Source: Coriaria nepalensis (lineage: Eukaryota > Streptophyta > Magnoliopsida > Cucurbitales > Coriariaceae). From it: a DNA stretch of 64,000 nt. Below the pieces are notes generated by a model. It saw only the letters and a program-made list of their open reading frames with translations, had not been told where the DNA came from and ran no database searches. The stretch's first letter is position 1, and every line of letters starts with the position of its first letter. Shown piece after piece: positions 11,641 through 33,181 of this stretch. Position numbers and translations under genes: made by a program. Location: NCBI GenBank assembly GCA_027186245.1, contig CP114486.1, positions 1,984,001 through 2,048,000 on the forward strand, read 5' to 3'.

Positions 11641-13030
11641 CCCATTAAGTTCATTGAATTCAATGAATTTACAAAATCATCTTATTTTAGTGATTCTAAG
11701 TGTTTTACTTGAAATTATGGAATGTTCTATATATTATTAGAAAACTGTAAAAATCTAATTTCTAATGCAATTGATGGTTTGTAATTTCAAATTGAATTGA
11801 AAAAATTATAGTAAAATAAGTAGAGTATATGTATAGTTATCATAATTCAAATTATATTCATATTTTCTCATATGAGAGATTTACTAATATCTATAAAATA
11901 TGTTATATATGTTTAGAAAGATATGGAAGTCTAATTTCCAATGAAACTAATGATTTACCATTTCAATAGTGGATAAAAAATTTATTAGCGATTTAACTGA
12001 TAATGATCATAACCCCTTGAGCTCAATAGATAATATTACCCATCCGAGCATATTACTTGAAATTATGAGATATATTATATACTGTTGAAAATCTCTGAAA
12101 ATCTAGTTTGTAACGCATCTGAAGAATTTTCGAGTTGAACTGAAAAAGTTATAGTAGAATCAATAGAGTATGTGCATGATCATCATAATTCAAACTGCAT
12201 TCATATTGTCTCACTCACTATGAGATATTTAATAATCTATAGAAAAATTTTCCATACATGTATAGAAAGTTCTATAAGTCTAGTTTCTAAGACAACTGAC
12301 AGTTTTTCATTTCGATATCAGATGAAAAAGTTATTACCGATTTAAAGGGCAATAGTCATGAATCCATTTAGCTCAACGAGTCCTTAACTAGTTAACCCGT
12401 TGAGCTCCAATCAAGAATAATATATTTTGTTTTAGTGATTTTGAACATTTTACTTAGAGTTATGAGATATTCCATATATCGTTGGAAATATTTGGACGTC
12501 CAGTTACTAATGCAACTGACAATTTGCAATTTCGAGTTGAATTTAAAAATTTATAGTGGAATAAGTGGAGTATGTGTATGATCATCATAATTCAAATTGT
12601 ATTAATCTTATCTCGCTCACAATAAGAGATTTACAAATCTCCCAAAAATGTGTCGTATGTGTACAGAAAGCTCTAAAGTCTAGTTTCAAAGACAACTAAT
12701 AGCTTGTCATTTCAATATCAAATGAAAAAATTGTTAATAATTTAAAGAACAATGGTCATGGATTCATTGAAATTAACGAATCCTTAACTAGTTGACTAGT
12801 TGAGATCAATAGGTTAGTTTATTTTTATCTGTTGATCTCAACGGGTCAATAACAATATCATCTTATTTTAGTAATTCCAAGTATTTTATTTGAAATTTTG
12901 AGACGTGTCATATACAATTGGAAATATATTGATGTCTAATTTCATATGAAAATTGTCGTTTATAATTTTGAGTTCAAATAAAAAAGTTAATAGTGGAATA
13001 AGTGGAGCATGTGCATGATCAACATGAAAC
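11640..13030 (+). repeat. left arm of a large inverted repeat, ~400-bp monomers
   Basis: Three to four diverged tandem copies of a monomer of roughly 350-430 bp. The marker 'acttgaaattatgag/g' recurs near 11708, 12050, 12450 and 12885, and each copy carries a 'ttgagctcaa'-like block. Each monomer itself appears built from two related halves of about 200 bp. In each half, a 'tctaatttc..aatgcaactgacaattt..atttc' motif is followed by 'gaaaaa.ttatt/g'. No coding frame survives. The reverse complement of the same monomer forms the right arm at 14280-15290. Confidence 0.75.
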
Positions 13031-14280
13031 TTTAACGTTTCAAATAGTTGACCTAAATGTTAAAATTTTCTATCATAACATAATATGTAAATATTAGACT
13101 TAAAATCATAAAACTTGAACCTTTCATATTTGACCTACAAGTTAGACATTTCTATAGAACCTTAATGTCTATATATTATAACTAGAACTATAAATGTATA
13201 ACCTTTCATCATTTTACCTAAATATTAGACTTTTTTATCATAACATAATATTTAAATATTAGACTTAGAATCCTAAAACTTTAACTTTTCATCATTTGAC
13301 ATAAAAATTAAACTTTTCTACGAAATCTTAATATCTATATATCAGACTTAGAACCATAAATATTTAATTTTTCATGATTTGATCTAAAAATTAAATCTTT
13401 CTACCATAACCTAATATTTAAATATTAGATTTATAATCATAAATGTTTAACATTTCAAACATTTGACCTAAATATTAGACTTTTTTATCATAACGTAATG
13501 TGTAAATATTAGACCAAGAATAAAGCTTAAACCTTTTGTCATTTGACCAAAAGGTTAAGAATTTATATGAAACCCTTATGTCTATTCATTAAATTCTGAA
13601 CCATAAAATTTTAGCATTTCATCATTTGACCTAAATGTTAGATATTTCTATCATAATATAATATTTAAACATTAGACTTAGAATCATAAAGTTTGAATCT
13701 TTCATCATTTGACCATAAAGTTCGACCTTTATATGAAATCATAATATTTAAATATTAAACTTAGAATAATAAATATTTAACTTTTTATCATTAGACCTAA
13801 ATATTAGACATTTTTATCATAACATAATTCTCACATATTAAACTTAGAACTATAAAGGTTTAACATTTCAAATATTAGACATTTCTATCATAACATAATG
13901 TATAAAAATTATATTAAGAACCATAAAACTTAAACTTTTTTTCATTTGACCTAAATGTTTGACCTTTCTTTAAAACCCTAATGTCTATATATTAGATTTA
14001 GAATCATAAAAGTTTAACATTTCATCATTTGATCTAAATATTAGATCTTTCTAGCATAACCTAATATTTAAATATTAAACTTAGAACCATTAAGCTCGAA
14101 CTTTTTATCATTTGATCTAAATATAGACCTTTATATGAAACCCTAATGTCAGACATTAGACTTTAAACCATAAATGTTTAACATTTCATCATTATACCTA
14201 AATATTTTATATTTCTATCATAACCTAATATTTAAATATTAGACTTAGAACCATCAAACTTGAACCGTTTATCATTTGTT
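13030..14280 (+). repeat. degenerate ~83-bp tandem repeat array (core of the inverted repeat)
   Basis: About 15 diverged head-to-tail units. The phrase 'atcatttgacctaaat.ttag' recurs every 83 bases in the best-preserved part (13621, 13704, 13787). Each unit also has 'tctatcataa.ataatatttaaatattagacttagaa.cataaa'. The monomer is unrelated to the ~400-bp arm monomers and carries no open frame. It occupies exactly the loop between the two arms. Confidence 0.8.
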
Positions 14281-15290
14281 ATTGACATGTTGAGTTCAAC
14301 GGGTCTATGACCATTATCACTTGAATATGCAATAACTTTTTCAGCGATATCGAAATGGTAAACGATTAGTTACATTGGAAAGTACACTTCCAGAGCTTTC
14401 TAAACATGTATAATATGTTTTATGGGCATTAGTAAATCTGTCATAGTGAGTGAGATAAGATGAATGCAATTATAATTATGATGATCGTGCACATACTTCA
14501 CTTATTCTACCATAACCTTTTCAATTCAACTCAAAATTATATATTTTCAGTTGTGTTGGAAACTAGACTTTCATAGCTTTCCAATGATATAGAGCAGGTC
14601 TCATAACTTTAAGTAAAACGTTGAAATCATTAAAACAAGATGATATTGTTCTTGACCTATTGAACTCAACGGGACAATTAGTTAAGAACTCATTGAGCAC
14701 AACGGATCTATGACTATTGTCCCTTAAATTGGTAGTAACTTTTTCATCCGATATCGAAATAAAAAACCGTCAGTTGCGTCGGAAACTAAACTTTCGGAGT
14801 TTTCTATAAATGTATGGCATGTTTTTTAAGAATTAGTAAATATATCATAGTGAGTGAGACAATGTAAATGTAATTATAATTATGATGATCATGCACATAC
14901 TTCACTTATTCCGCTATAACCTTTTCAATTCAACTTGAAATTACAAACCATTAGTTACATTAGAAACTAAACTTCCAAATATTTCCCACATTATATTGCA
15001 CGTCTCATACCTCTAAGTAAAATACTCAGAATTCCTAAAATAAGATGATATTATTGTTGACTCATTAAGCTCAACGAGTAAGAGTAAAGTAGCATGTTGA
15101 GCTCAATATGTCCATGATTATTGTCAATTAAATCAGTAATAAGTTTTTTATCCGATATCGAAATAGCAACCCATTAGTTGCGTTGGAAAAAAGACTTCCT
15201 GAATTTTTTATACATGCATAACATGTTTTCCGAGCACTAAAAAATCTCTCACAGCAAGCGAGACAAGATGAATGCAAGTATTAACATGGG
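14280..15290 (-). repeat. right arm of the large inverted repeat
   Basis: Two and a half copies of the left-arm monomer in opposite orientation. The markers 'ctcataactttaagtaaaa' near 14600 and 'ctcatacctctaagtaaaa' near 15006, about 405 bp apart, are the reverse complement of the left-arm marker. 'gaactcaacggg' blocks recur with the same spacing. Arms and core together could fold into a very large imperfect hairpin if transcribed. Confidence 0.75.
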
Positions 15291-16065
15291 ATAAAACATT
15301 AAAATTTACCCTAAATTTGCCTATATAGCAAATCCCCCGGAAAATTAACGAATATAAGTCCAGCAATTTTCTTGCACGAGAGTTGGACTTTGGAGGATGA
15401 CAAGTTGACAACGTTTTCCAAACGCAAAAGGACAACACATGTCGTGACCTGTTTGTTGTGTTTTCAGATTCGCGCGTGAAACATTAAAGTTGTACAAGCT
15501 GTGGTTTGCATGAGGCCACTCGGCCACTACTGTAGCACAAGCTCTTTTCGTAGATTGAAAAGGACAACCCGGTTTGTATACAAATTTTATGCGTTGAAGA
15601 AAATTCTGCGCAAATGTTCATTCTCGTTTTATGACTGTTTTTTAGTTCTTTGTTTTTATTTTTTCAGTAATAAAAATAATATTACGGGTCCACCACCAGC
15701 AAACCCCTGCCCGTAAGTTATCAGCCGGCCGTGGTCCCCCTCCGTCCACCACCAGCAAAGCCCTGCCCCAGGTCTTCTCTCTAAACCCCTTCAAGCAAGC
15801 AACTCCTAAACACACTCTAACTTAATCCTGTCTGCGATCCGCCATGTGGCTGCTTTCCCTGCTCCTTGGTGCTTTGTTCTGTATAGAGTCTCCTTTTTTT
15901 TTTTTCCAGCTATCTCCATCTTAATCTTCTTCATTTCTTTACTATCATCTTGTTGCTTGCGTGAGTTTGATAGGGCATTATTCTTGATCACCACCTGTTT
16001 GGTGAAATGCCTGAAAGAAAAGAAAATTTGCTCACACGATTTACTAAATTTACTAACTTTTTCAG
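15291..16065. other. upstream region of the small membrane-protein pseudogene
   Basis: No gene of its own. At 15689-15716 and 15745-15772 a GC-richer phrase (gtccaccaccagcaaa.ccctgccc) is present twice. The segment up to 16065 looks like former promoter, 5' leader and first intron of the plus-strand gene that follows; it ends in a good acceptor (ttttttcag-like) at 16065. Confidence 0.45.
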
Positions 16066-17275
16066 CAACTCTTAGATATGGCCATTATGATGCTCTACGA
16101 TGGGGTCAAGGAAATTTTGAAGATTCAGAAGTTTCGAAGAGTCGTGTCCTATACTGGATTCTATTGCTTTGTTGCTGTGTTGAGCTATGCTTACACAAGC
16201 AATACGTAAGTCACCTTATCACATATAAGCTACATAACTGTTATAATAACAATGTAATGCTTCAAAGATTATGTAATAATGGTGAACTAATCTTAATTTT
16301 GATTCACTGGGGTGTTTTCTTATGTGAGTTTGCTTGTTTTCAGAACCAGAGCCGGGTATTCAAGAGGTGACCAATTCTATGCATCTTACCCGGCTGGAAC
16401 CTAGGTCCTGACAGACACTGCTAAGGTTTGTGATTTCTTTGACTTTTTAGAGGTCTACTTTTGTTTATTGTCAGTTTAGCTTTTGTGTTAGGTTTAAGTA
16501 TGAGTGGGATCTTGATTATAACGATTAACGGTTGCTAATTAAACGTTCTTTCTGATGGTATTGGTAGCTACAAATATGCTCTTGAAAATTGTTTCGATAC
16601 AGAAGATTGGGGTCCGATTGAGTATTGCATCATGCAAAAACACTTTGAGCGTGAAGGTAAATCGCCATATGCTTACCATGCTGTAAGTATCGTAATTGAC
16701 CCTAATTTCTTTGTTTTGCGTAGAATTTTGATTTGCTCAAATTACAAATCTTGATTTTGTTCTGTTGTAATTTAATATTCATTAAGAGATTAGTATTTGA
16801 CCTCGATAGTAGCATGAGGTCTTAAATTTGACACTAATCACTAGTCTTATCGATGTACTTCATAAGGATGTTCTATCTTGAACTAGGTTTGGATTCGAAA
16901 CTAATTAATCTGGGTCTTATCAAGCATTATTTCTAATGGTGGGGTTTGACCAGAAACTTCATTTGTTGTACCCAAGGAAATGTTCTTACTGTTCTTTACA
17001 TTAAATGACCATCTTCGGCTTTTGCCAAAGAATGAGATTATCTAGCTGAGTTCTATACTGAGAATGAAAATTGAACAATATTTTATGTGAACTTTTTGTG
17101 GCTAAGGTGCTTTTCATTTCATGGTTTTCAGCAATACATAGCACACCTTCTATCACTTGGACAACTTGACGGAAGTGGATGGATGGGACATGGGAGATAC
17201 CAATCCAAAAGGGAGATTTGGGAAATCATGGCCCACTTGTGTACTTTCAGACCTGTCGGCTTTTTGAGATTTTAA
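16066..17275 (+). pseudogene. broken copy of a small conserved plant membrane-protein gene
   Basis: Four exons are recognisable by splice sites and continuous wording: 16066-16205 (AUG at 16078), 16344-16425, 16568-16682 and 17132-17275. The conceptual product starts MAIMMLYDGVKEILKIQK and has one hydrophobic segment near residues 22-38 (GFYCFVAVLSYAY). It continues TTRAGYSRGDQFYASYPAGT, then DWGPIEYCIMQKHFERE and QYIAHLLSLGQLDGSG. I recognise this as a short conserved plant protein but cannot name it. Two lesions are seen. An in-frame TAG at 16402-16404 stands where an acidic codon is expected. The exon 2 / exon 3 junction is also out of frame, as if two bases of the Leu codon before YKYALENCF were lost. 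Exon borders are intact, so this is a decayed gene rather than a retrocopy; a sequencing error could explain one lesion but hardly both. Confidence 0.6.
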
Positions 17276-17937
17276 AGTTTTTCGGTGCTGTCTAATTACT
17301 TGGGCGAGGAGAGTAGTTTCTATTACATGAAATCATTCTGCTTTTAACTTTCTTTGACTTGATAATTACACAATTATCAGTAAAGTATGGAGTATGCTAC
17401 ATTGCTTTAGATTTGTAAATGCTACAAGAAATCAGCATTTTCTGTGGGCTTAATTGCATGTATCACCAAAAAACTGAATCAATTCTATATATCTCACTTC
17501 AAAATTGAGAAGGGGAAAATTAGTAAATGCAGTAAAATTTCCTTGAATTAATAATTTCTATTAAATAGTAATATATTTTTATTATATTAAATTCTTTAAT
17601 AATTTAATATTTCATTGAATTAATAATTTTTTTTATTCAAACAGTATTAATTTATTGAGGTTTTATAATACGTAAGAAAGAAAAGCAAATATACATTAAT
17701 TATTATTCAAATATTCTGGAACCTTCACTATGCTCTGTAATTTCCAGTACAAATAAAACTATACATTGAGAAATTATAAAAAACGGAATTCACATACAAT
17801 GCCTTATGTAGATAGAACTAACATACAAATATGGCAAAGCTATAGCCTCAAAATCAATTGAAATCTAGCTGCGTCCAGATACAAAGAAAAATATCACAAG
17901 CCGAATTAAAATAGCCAAAAGGAAATGGGAAGCCACA
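17276..17937. other. spacer between convergent genes
   Basis: Probable 3' ends of the plus-strand pseudogene and of the minus-strand ALIX gene. The middle (17510-17760) is very AT-rich and contains no gene. Confidence 0.5.
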
Positions 17938-20900
17938 CTATTGTTGCTTATAATACCCACTTTGGTGAGGAGGGTATTGACCTGGAAGGGTATAAGGAGG
18001 CCGAGGGACAGAACCAGGTTGTTGTCCATGGGCATTATAGTATGGCCCCCGCCACCCGGGATAAGCCGGCTGACCATACTCATGGCTCATGGGAGGCTGC
18101 TGTGGAACTTGTTGGGGTGATGGTGCATATTGGAGAGGACCACCTGAAGAAGGGTGCATATGGTAAGAAGGCGGCGGCAGCTGGGGGGAGCTGTACTGGG
18201 GAGGATGAGAAGCATAGCCACCCATTGAAGAATGCTCAGGAGGGTGGTAGTAAGGAGGTTGGGGGCGGGGATCTGTTTGCTGTTGCGAATTGGATCTTGG
18301 ATTCTGATGTGAGGCCGAAGAAGGGTAGTTGCTGCTGCTGTATGAACTTGTATTCTTATTATTATCCTGGAAAGAAAGACCGGACACTTGTCTCTGGACG
18401 TCTTCAATCATTTCCCGGCACTGGATGTTTCTTGTCATTATGAAATCACTGCACTGTTGCTTCACGTTTGTGATTGCATCCTGTTTGATATGAAGACAGC
18501 GGATATGTCAACTCATGTTTGGTTAAGTTAGAAATGTATGGAAAGGAGTTTTTTTATCACCTGAAGAGTCACGTAGAACTTTAATCCTTCATTGATGTTG
18601 TCTTTGATTTCTCGATATTTTGCTATGGCAGCTTGAATCTGCTTGTAACATTTCTCACGGGAAGCTGGGATAAATTAGAAGAGGGTTGTCAAATGAGAGA
18701 ATAAAGAAATCAAGCATACAAGGCAAATCAATCACCGCCTTTAAGCGGGAAAAAAATCATTTCAAATTAAAAAAAAGGTAAACAGAAATTGATGTAAAAA
18801 GTAACTGAATTAACAGATGTAATTTATAAATTTAGTGAACTTCCACAATCAACATTAGTGCAAGAAAACATGATCGGCCATGAATAATGACTTCACTTAT
18901 GGAACTTTGAAAGAGAGTATCCCACTAAAAGATCAGTTGCAAATGACACTCATTGAAGCCCAAATGGAGAAAATCTAGGGCACATTGGAATCTGCGGCTC
19001 ACATTTTGAAGAGTGAACTCTATATCCTTCTGACTCTAAATATCACTAGTTTCTGTAGTAGATAGTGGTTGATGATTTGCCTAATAATGATGAACATTCA
19101 AAGTTATAAAATTGTTATACTGCAGTTTCTGTTCACATACAGGCTCTGATTCGATCATCATATTTGGAGAAGCATCATGGGAGCTATTACAAAATATTAT
19201 CTAAAATACTACACTATTCATGAAATGAAGGCAAGCCTAAACAGTTTGCATTAAGACCTACCTTTGTAATCCTCCAGATTGAAGACAGCAGAGAACTCAT
19301 CATTTTGTGCCTGTAAACCACAAAAAATAAAAATAAATAAATAATTTCCCTATTCACTAAACAGTCATGTTTATGAGAAAAGTATAGCAAACCATAAGAA
19401 CTGGTGAAGTTACTAGTCAGGCTAAAACTGGAGCAAAAATACAGCAGATCAATTGTTTTATGGGGTTGTTCGAGTATAAAGAGGCAGTTTTCCCTTCAAG
19501 ACATAACTATCTTTTTTTATGTCAAGCATGTGCCACCCATGAGGTGTGACCAATGAGGGAATGTGATGAAATAATGACAAACAATGTATCTTGGTCATCC
19601 GATTTCCAAGCATTGATGATTCAAGCTTTCATCAGTCAAAAATACCATTCTAGCTATCTGGAGAGAAATCAGAATTCAGAAAGAAAGATATTCACGTATT
19701 TTTCCTTATGCTATGAAGTAGGAAGTAATGTATCATCGATCAAAAGTAGTAGTTGCTAGCAGTTGGATTTGAATATGCAATGTCATTCATCTCCATATGG
19801 GTCGACCCTTTCTTCCTTGCTTACCAACATATACTTGCCTATTCTAAATGGACAAAACTAGCACAACAGTTGTTCTACTTCAACAAGAAAGACATTTATT
19901 AATAGAAACATTTTGCAATTGTAGGTAATATCTCAATGAAGATTAAAGAATGCAGATATTCAGACATATGAAAGAACTGTTCAAGTAAGAAAACCTGAAT
20001 TTGCAGTAACAATTGCTCTTGTGCCTCAATATTTTGGGCAATTTCTGCACAAACAGGATCATATTTTGATATCTCTTTCTTGAAAAGATCCTCATAGGAT
20101 CCAGTTGATGTCATCAATTTTGGTAGTATATCATCCTGAAACAATGTAGGAGCTAATCAATCATGGTGTAATGCAACAATGCAGCTGCCAATAAGGGAAT
20201 CATGAAACACCCACCTTTCTCTTCATCTCTTTAAGCATGTCTTCAAGACCAGCCCGTTGTGCACCAAGCGTTTCCAATTGCCTCTGCATTATTTTCATAT
20301 GCAATATTTATATGTAGGTTACACAAAAGATTCCATGACTACACTGACTTCACAAGAATTCAAAGAAGAAAATAGGTCTTCCCGCTTTGAAATTCAATAT
20401 TGAAAGGTTCCATGACTAAATCACTATATTTCTATGTACCAGTTGGTCTGTGTATAGAAATCTACATGTCAACTTTTCTTGAATTTTTTTATAAGTATGA
20501 ATGTATTTCTGAACAGCGAACTTTCATATTCAGACAACAAAGTTTCATTTAATTGTGCCCACAAGTTTATTAGATACAATGAAATTAAAAAATAAAAATA
20601 AAAAATCCAGGAATATATCTTAGTACCGCAAGACCCTCACCATGTGCTACCATAGGATGATAGACTTACAAGGGGACAAATTTAAATTTACTCTTAAAGT
20701 CTTACTTCCCAAGTCATCCACAGATATGAAAGGTCAAGCCATATTCATCCCCCCTACCCCTCCAGAGAGAGAGAGAGCCAAGCATTGGAGAGGGAGGAGG
20801 AAAAACGAAAATATAAATTACCAAGCTCTGCTTCAGAGCCCCAACAATAGCATCTTCATTGGCATCCAGCGACATGATTGGTCTGGCTAAAGTTGGGAGG

Positions 20901-23188
20901 GCTGCTTCAATCTAAAAAATAAAAAATTGGAGTCAATCATGGAGCCCATAAATAGGAGATACCAAAGATGAGTTGAAAAGTGAATTAATTTTAACATCCA
21001 AATAGAAAGGAAAACATAAGGTTTCCAACAGAGGGGAGAAAACAGTAGTCGTCATCCACAAGCATTTAACGGTACAGTGGCCCAAGAAGAAAGAAATTAA
21101 AGGTTCATTTTTAGGTTGTCATTAAAATGAAGCTTCCAAATGCATTTGAAGTTTATAAGTCACATAAAAATATGAAGACACATAATAAATTCAGTGCCAT
21201 CAAATATGCAGTTTATATTTTAGAACTAAATATTAGGTGAGAGACAAAGGAAACAAACTTTGACCCAAAAGAAGAAAACAGATGCAGCATAAAGTGAAAT
21301 ACCGGGCGTCGATCAAGAATTGACATGAGGGCCAAGTGTTCATGCACTGAACGCTCTATCCGGACATCACTATCCGCAGCTTGCTTTAGATTACCCGCAA
21401 ACCTATTCATCCTATCCTGCAAGTTCTTTGTCAGAGTACTAGACTGAGGCCTAGTCCACCTCGTCCCAAATTGGGTACGAAACTGAGTATCTTCTCCTGC
21501 TTCTTTCTGTAACTGCTCCTCAGTTTGGACTAACAACTCATTATTTACTCTTCTTAAATCCTTGAGCTGCTGCAACTCAGCTTCCAAACCTGCTGGGCCT
21601 CCACTTATCTGTACTGCCTCTACATCTTCCTTAATATCTGTTGGCAGAGTAAAATTTCCTTCCATGGCAAGAATAGATTCCGGTAGGTCCATTTCCTTGA
21701 GCTTTACTCGAGTTAGCTCACTTGCTTGTTGAAGTTTTTCAGCTTGTGTTCTGATAATGTCATCAACCATTTCAGTGTACCTGGAAAGAGCCTTGGCACT
21801 ATTGTCAGGAACAAGACTTGCAAACATCTTCTCCTTGCTTGCATCCAAAACTTCAGACATTGCCATTGGCTTCACCATGGAAAAGGCCAGAAGTGGTGGC
21901 AGAGTACTAGGATTAGGAACCCTCATGAGGTAAACTCTATCATTCTCCTTCACAGCCCTCTCCAAGTTACGATTGAGATTGGTTTCTAACTTTCCCATAG
22001 CATCCAGAAGCTGTGCTGCAGCACCCTTTGTAAACTTCTTAGCCTCAGTTAAAGCATTGATAGCACTTTTCAACCTGGAAATTTCCTCTGCAATCTCTTC
22101 TTTCTCATGTAGCTCTAAACTATACCTGTAACAAGCTTCAGCAAAAAATAGAGATGCTTTCAGCTGCACATGAGAAATCCAGCCCTTATCAAAATGACTG
22201 TTAAGAGGTGCAACACTGAGAGCCGCAAAAGCTTCCTCGTAATACAGGCCCACCTGTTATCCCGTCCATCACAAATCATTCAAATTAATATCAATCAGAA
22301 TATCAGAGTATCACACTTCATATAAAGCTTAACAAAATTTAACATTATATGGGCAACCCATAAAGATACTAAATATTTATTACTGGCAAACAGAGCAAAA
22401 ACCCAAAACGCAAACGACGTATCAGCGTAAATCCTCTACCTGGATCAATTATCAACCCTCATGATAGAAATTCCACAAACGAATATAACAAACTAAACAC
22501 TCACCTGCCTAGCAATCTTTGCACAGACACCTGGCGTGCTCCCTTTAGCAATGGTGTTCTCAAAAACACACTCCTGAGCTTGGGCAAGCATCAACCTCTC
22601 TAGCATCCCAGCGCACTCCACAGAAACATCCACCGTAGTGGAATTTCCAATCGAAGCCTTGGTCGATGCATTGTCCCTCAAGAAAGCAAAAGTCCCTGCT
22701 GCAGCAATAAAAGCATGCGACGCCTGACGCCGACCTTCAACGGTGGAGCGATCAAAGTAGAGCCCAATCTGGCTGTAAACCGCGCCCAAATTGAACAAAA
22801 CCGCCGCCTTCTCCAGATGGATATTCTGCTGTGAAGCCTTCTGCTTCTGCTTAAACGCATCGAACCAGACGAAGGTTACGGTATTGATGTGGTCCTTATC
22901 AGGGGAGATAGGAAATCGAGTCTCAACAAGACAGAGAGCTTTAAAGTAATTCTGGAGGAGGTCACGTCGAGCTGAAGGTGACGGGTCCGATTGACGTTCT
23001 ACATCGGATCTGAGCTGTTTTAGGGTTTGGAGATCGTCTTCGAGGTTCTGAGCCTCGCGTTCTGAGTAGTTGAAGGCGATGAAATTGCGAAGGGGTCTGT
23101 ACAGATCGATTTGGTTGGTCTTCTTTTCGAAGATTGCGAGCATGATGTTGGTGCCGGCGGGGGTCGATTGCGATGGCGACCCGGCCAT
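17938..23188 (-). CDS. ALIX homologue, BRO1-domain ESCRT-associated protein
   Basis: An endosomal sorting adaptor that connects ESCRT-III to cargo and deubiquitinases and acts in vacuolar protein sorting. Eight exons join in frame: 23188-22505, 22253-21303, 20911-20822, 20283-20215, 20135-19995, 19310-19262, 18664-18561 and 18480-17938, giving 876 aa (Arabidopsis ALIX has about 846). Residues 1 to about 380 form the BRO1 domain, with YRPLRNFI near the start and the helical segments EKAAVLFNLGAVYSQIGLYFDRST and AEACYRYSLELHEKEEIAEEI. Residues about 380-690 form the coiled V-like domain (PESILAMEGNF, LKDLRRVNNELL, LDRRPIEAALPTLARP). Residues about 715-876 are rich in Pro, Gln, Tyr and Ser, ending YPPHQSGYYKQQ, and typically bind partner proteins. 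The antisense strand of the proline-rich exon is open for 172 codons only through composition. Confidence 0.95.
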
Positions 23189-24089
23189 TACTGTAACGGT
23201 TGATGGAGGATCCGACCGATAAAAGGGAGAAGAGGCGGAGTAAAAGTGTCTAGATAATTTCGAGGAATTCTCTGTTCACCGAACGGGGGTCTGAACTCTA
23301 AGCTAACTTCTATTTTCTTTATTTTTTAATTTATCATTTTCTTCATGACAAAGGAAGCTGTCTGTCACAGTTCCAATGAGAGAGAAAAAACAAAACGCGT
23401 TTGATTTATTCTTAACCCTAGAATTTGACAAATTCGATTAGTTATCCAATTGCATTTAAGTCTAACTGATTAACTGATCAAGAGTAGGCTCCGGTGATCA
23501 AGAGTGGGCTTGGTGGGGCTTTTCTTGTACCAAATCCTCATTTATAATTTCGGTCTACGTTTAATCTTTGTTGGTTAAAGAAACCGATCAGTGTTAGAGA
23601 TGGTGAAAATGATGTGTAGTAGTGGTATCATTTTGTGCTGTACTTGAGGTGATAAGATGGTGTTTAGCTTTGCGGTGATGCTAATAATGGATGTGACAGA
23701 CTGGTAAGGTTAAAAAGAAAGAATAAAAAAAATAAAAACACAACATTGTGGCATTCTCAAAGTCACAAAGTATTTCCAATTGAAAATACAAAAAAGAAAT
23801 ATACAACTGCTGTTTCCTTTTCCCCGTGTTACAACAAGCAAAGACACGGGCTCAAGGAAGAGGGTAAGAAAGGGTCCAGTCCCATTTGGCTTCCATTTTC
23901 TTTCACGCTCTCCGGCAATAACATAAAGTATACCCGAAATGGAAGATCATTTCATAATTTGCATTCTCAAATAAATATATATATATATATATATCTCAGT
24001 TGCTGGCATTGCCAACAGCACCTAATTTCTTTTATTTTCTATCAGGGAGAGAAAAAAGGAACATCAAATATGAAGAAGAAAAAGACTGA
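23189..24089. other. ALIX promoter and ATP synthase beta 3' region
   Basis: About 23189-23420 is the likely promoter and leader of the minus-strand ALIX gene. The remainder up to 24089 is intergenic plus probable 3' UTR of the ATP synthase gene, with a (TA)n run at 23971-23995. No gene is seen. Confidence 0.5.

Positions 24090-33181
<9,092 letters not shown>

Noticed and set aside
11348..11740. 130-codon plus-strand frame with poly-Asn
   Set aside because: Created by the (TAA)n microsatellite and A/T-rich flanks.
13030..14280. CRISPR array
   Set aside because: Repeats are degenerate throughout, with no constant repeat/unique spacer alternation, and the DNA is plant nuclear.
17925..18443. 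172-codon plus-strand frame
   Set aside because: Antisense of the proline-rich last exon of ALIX; open because of composition only.
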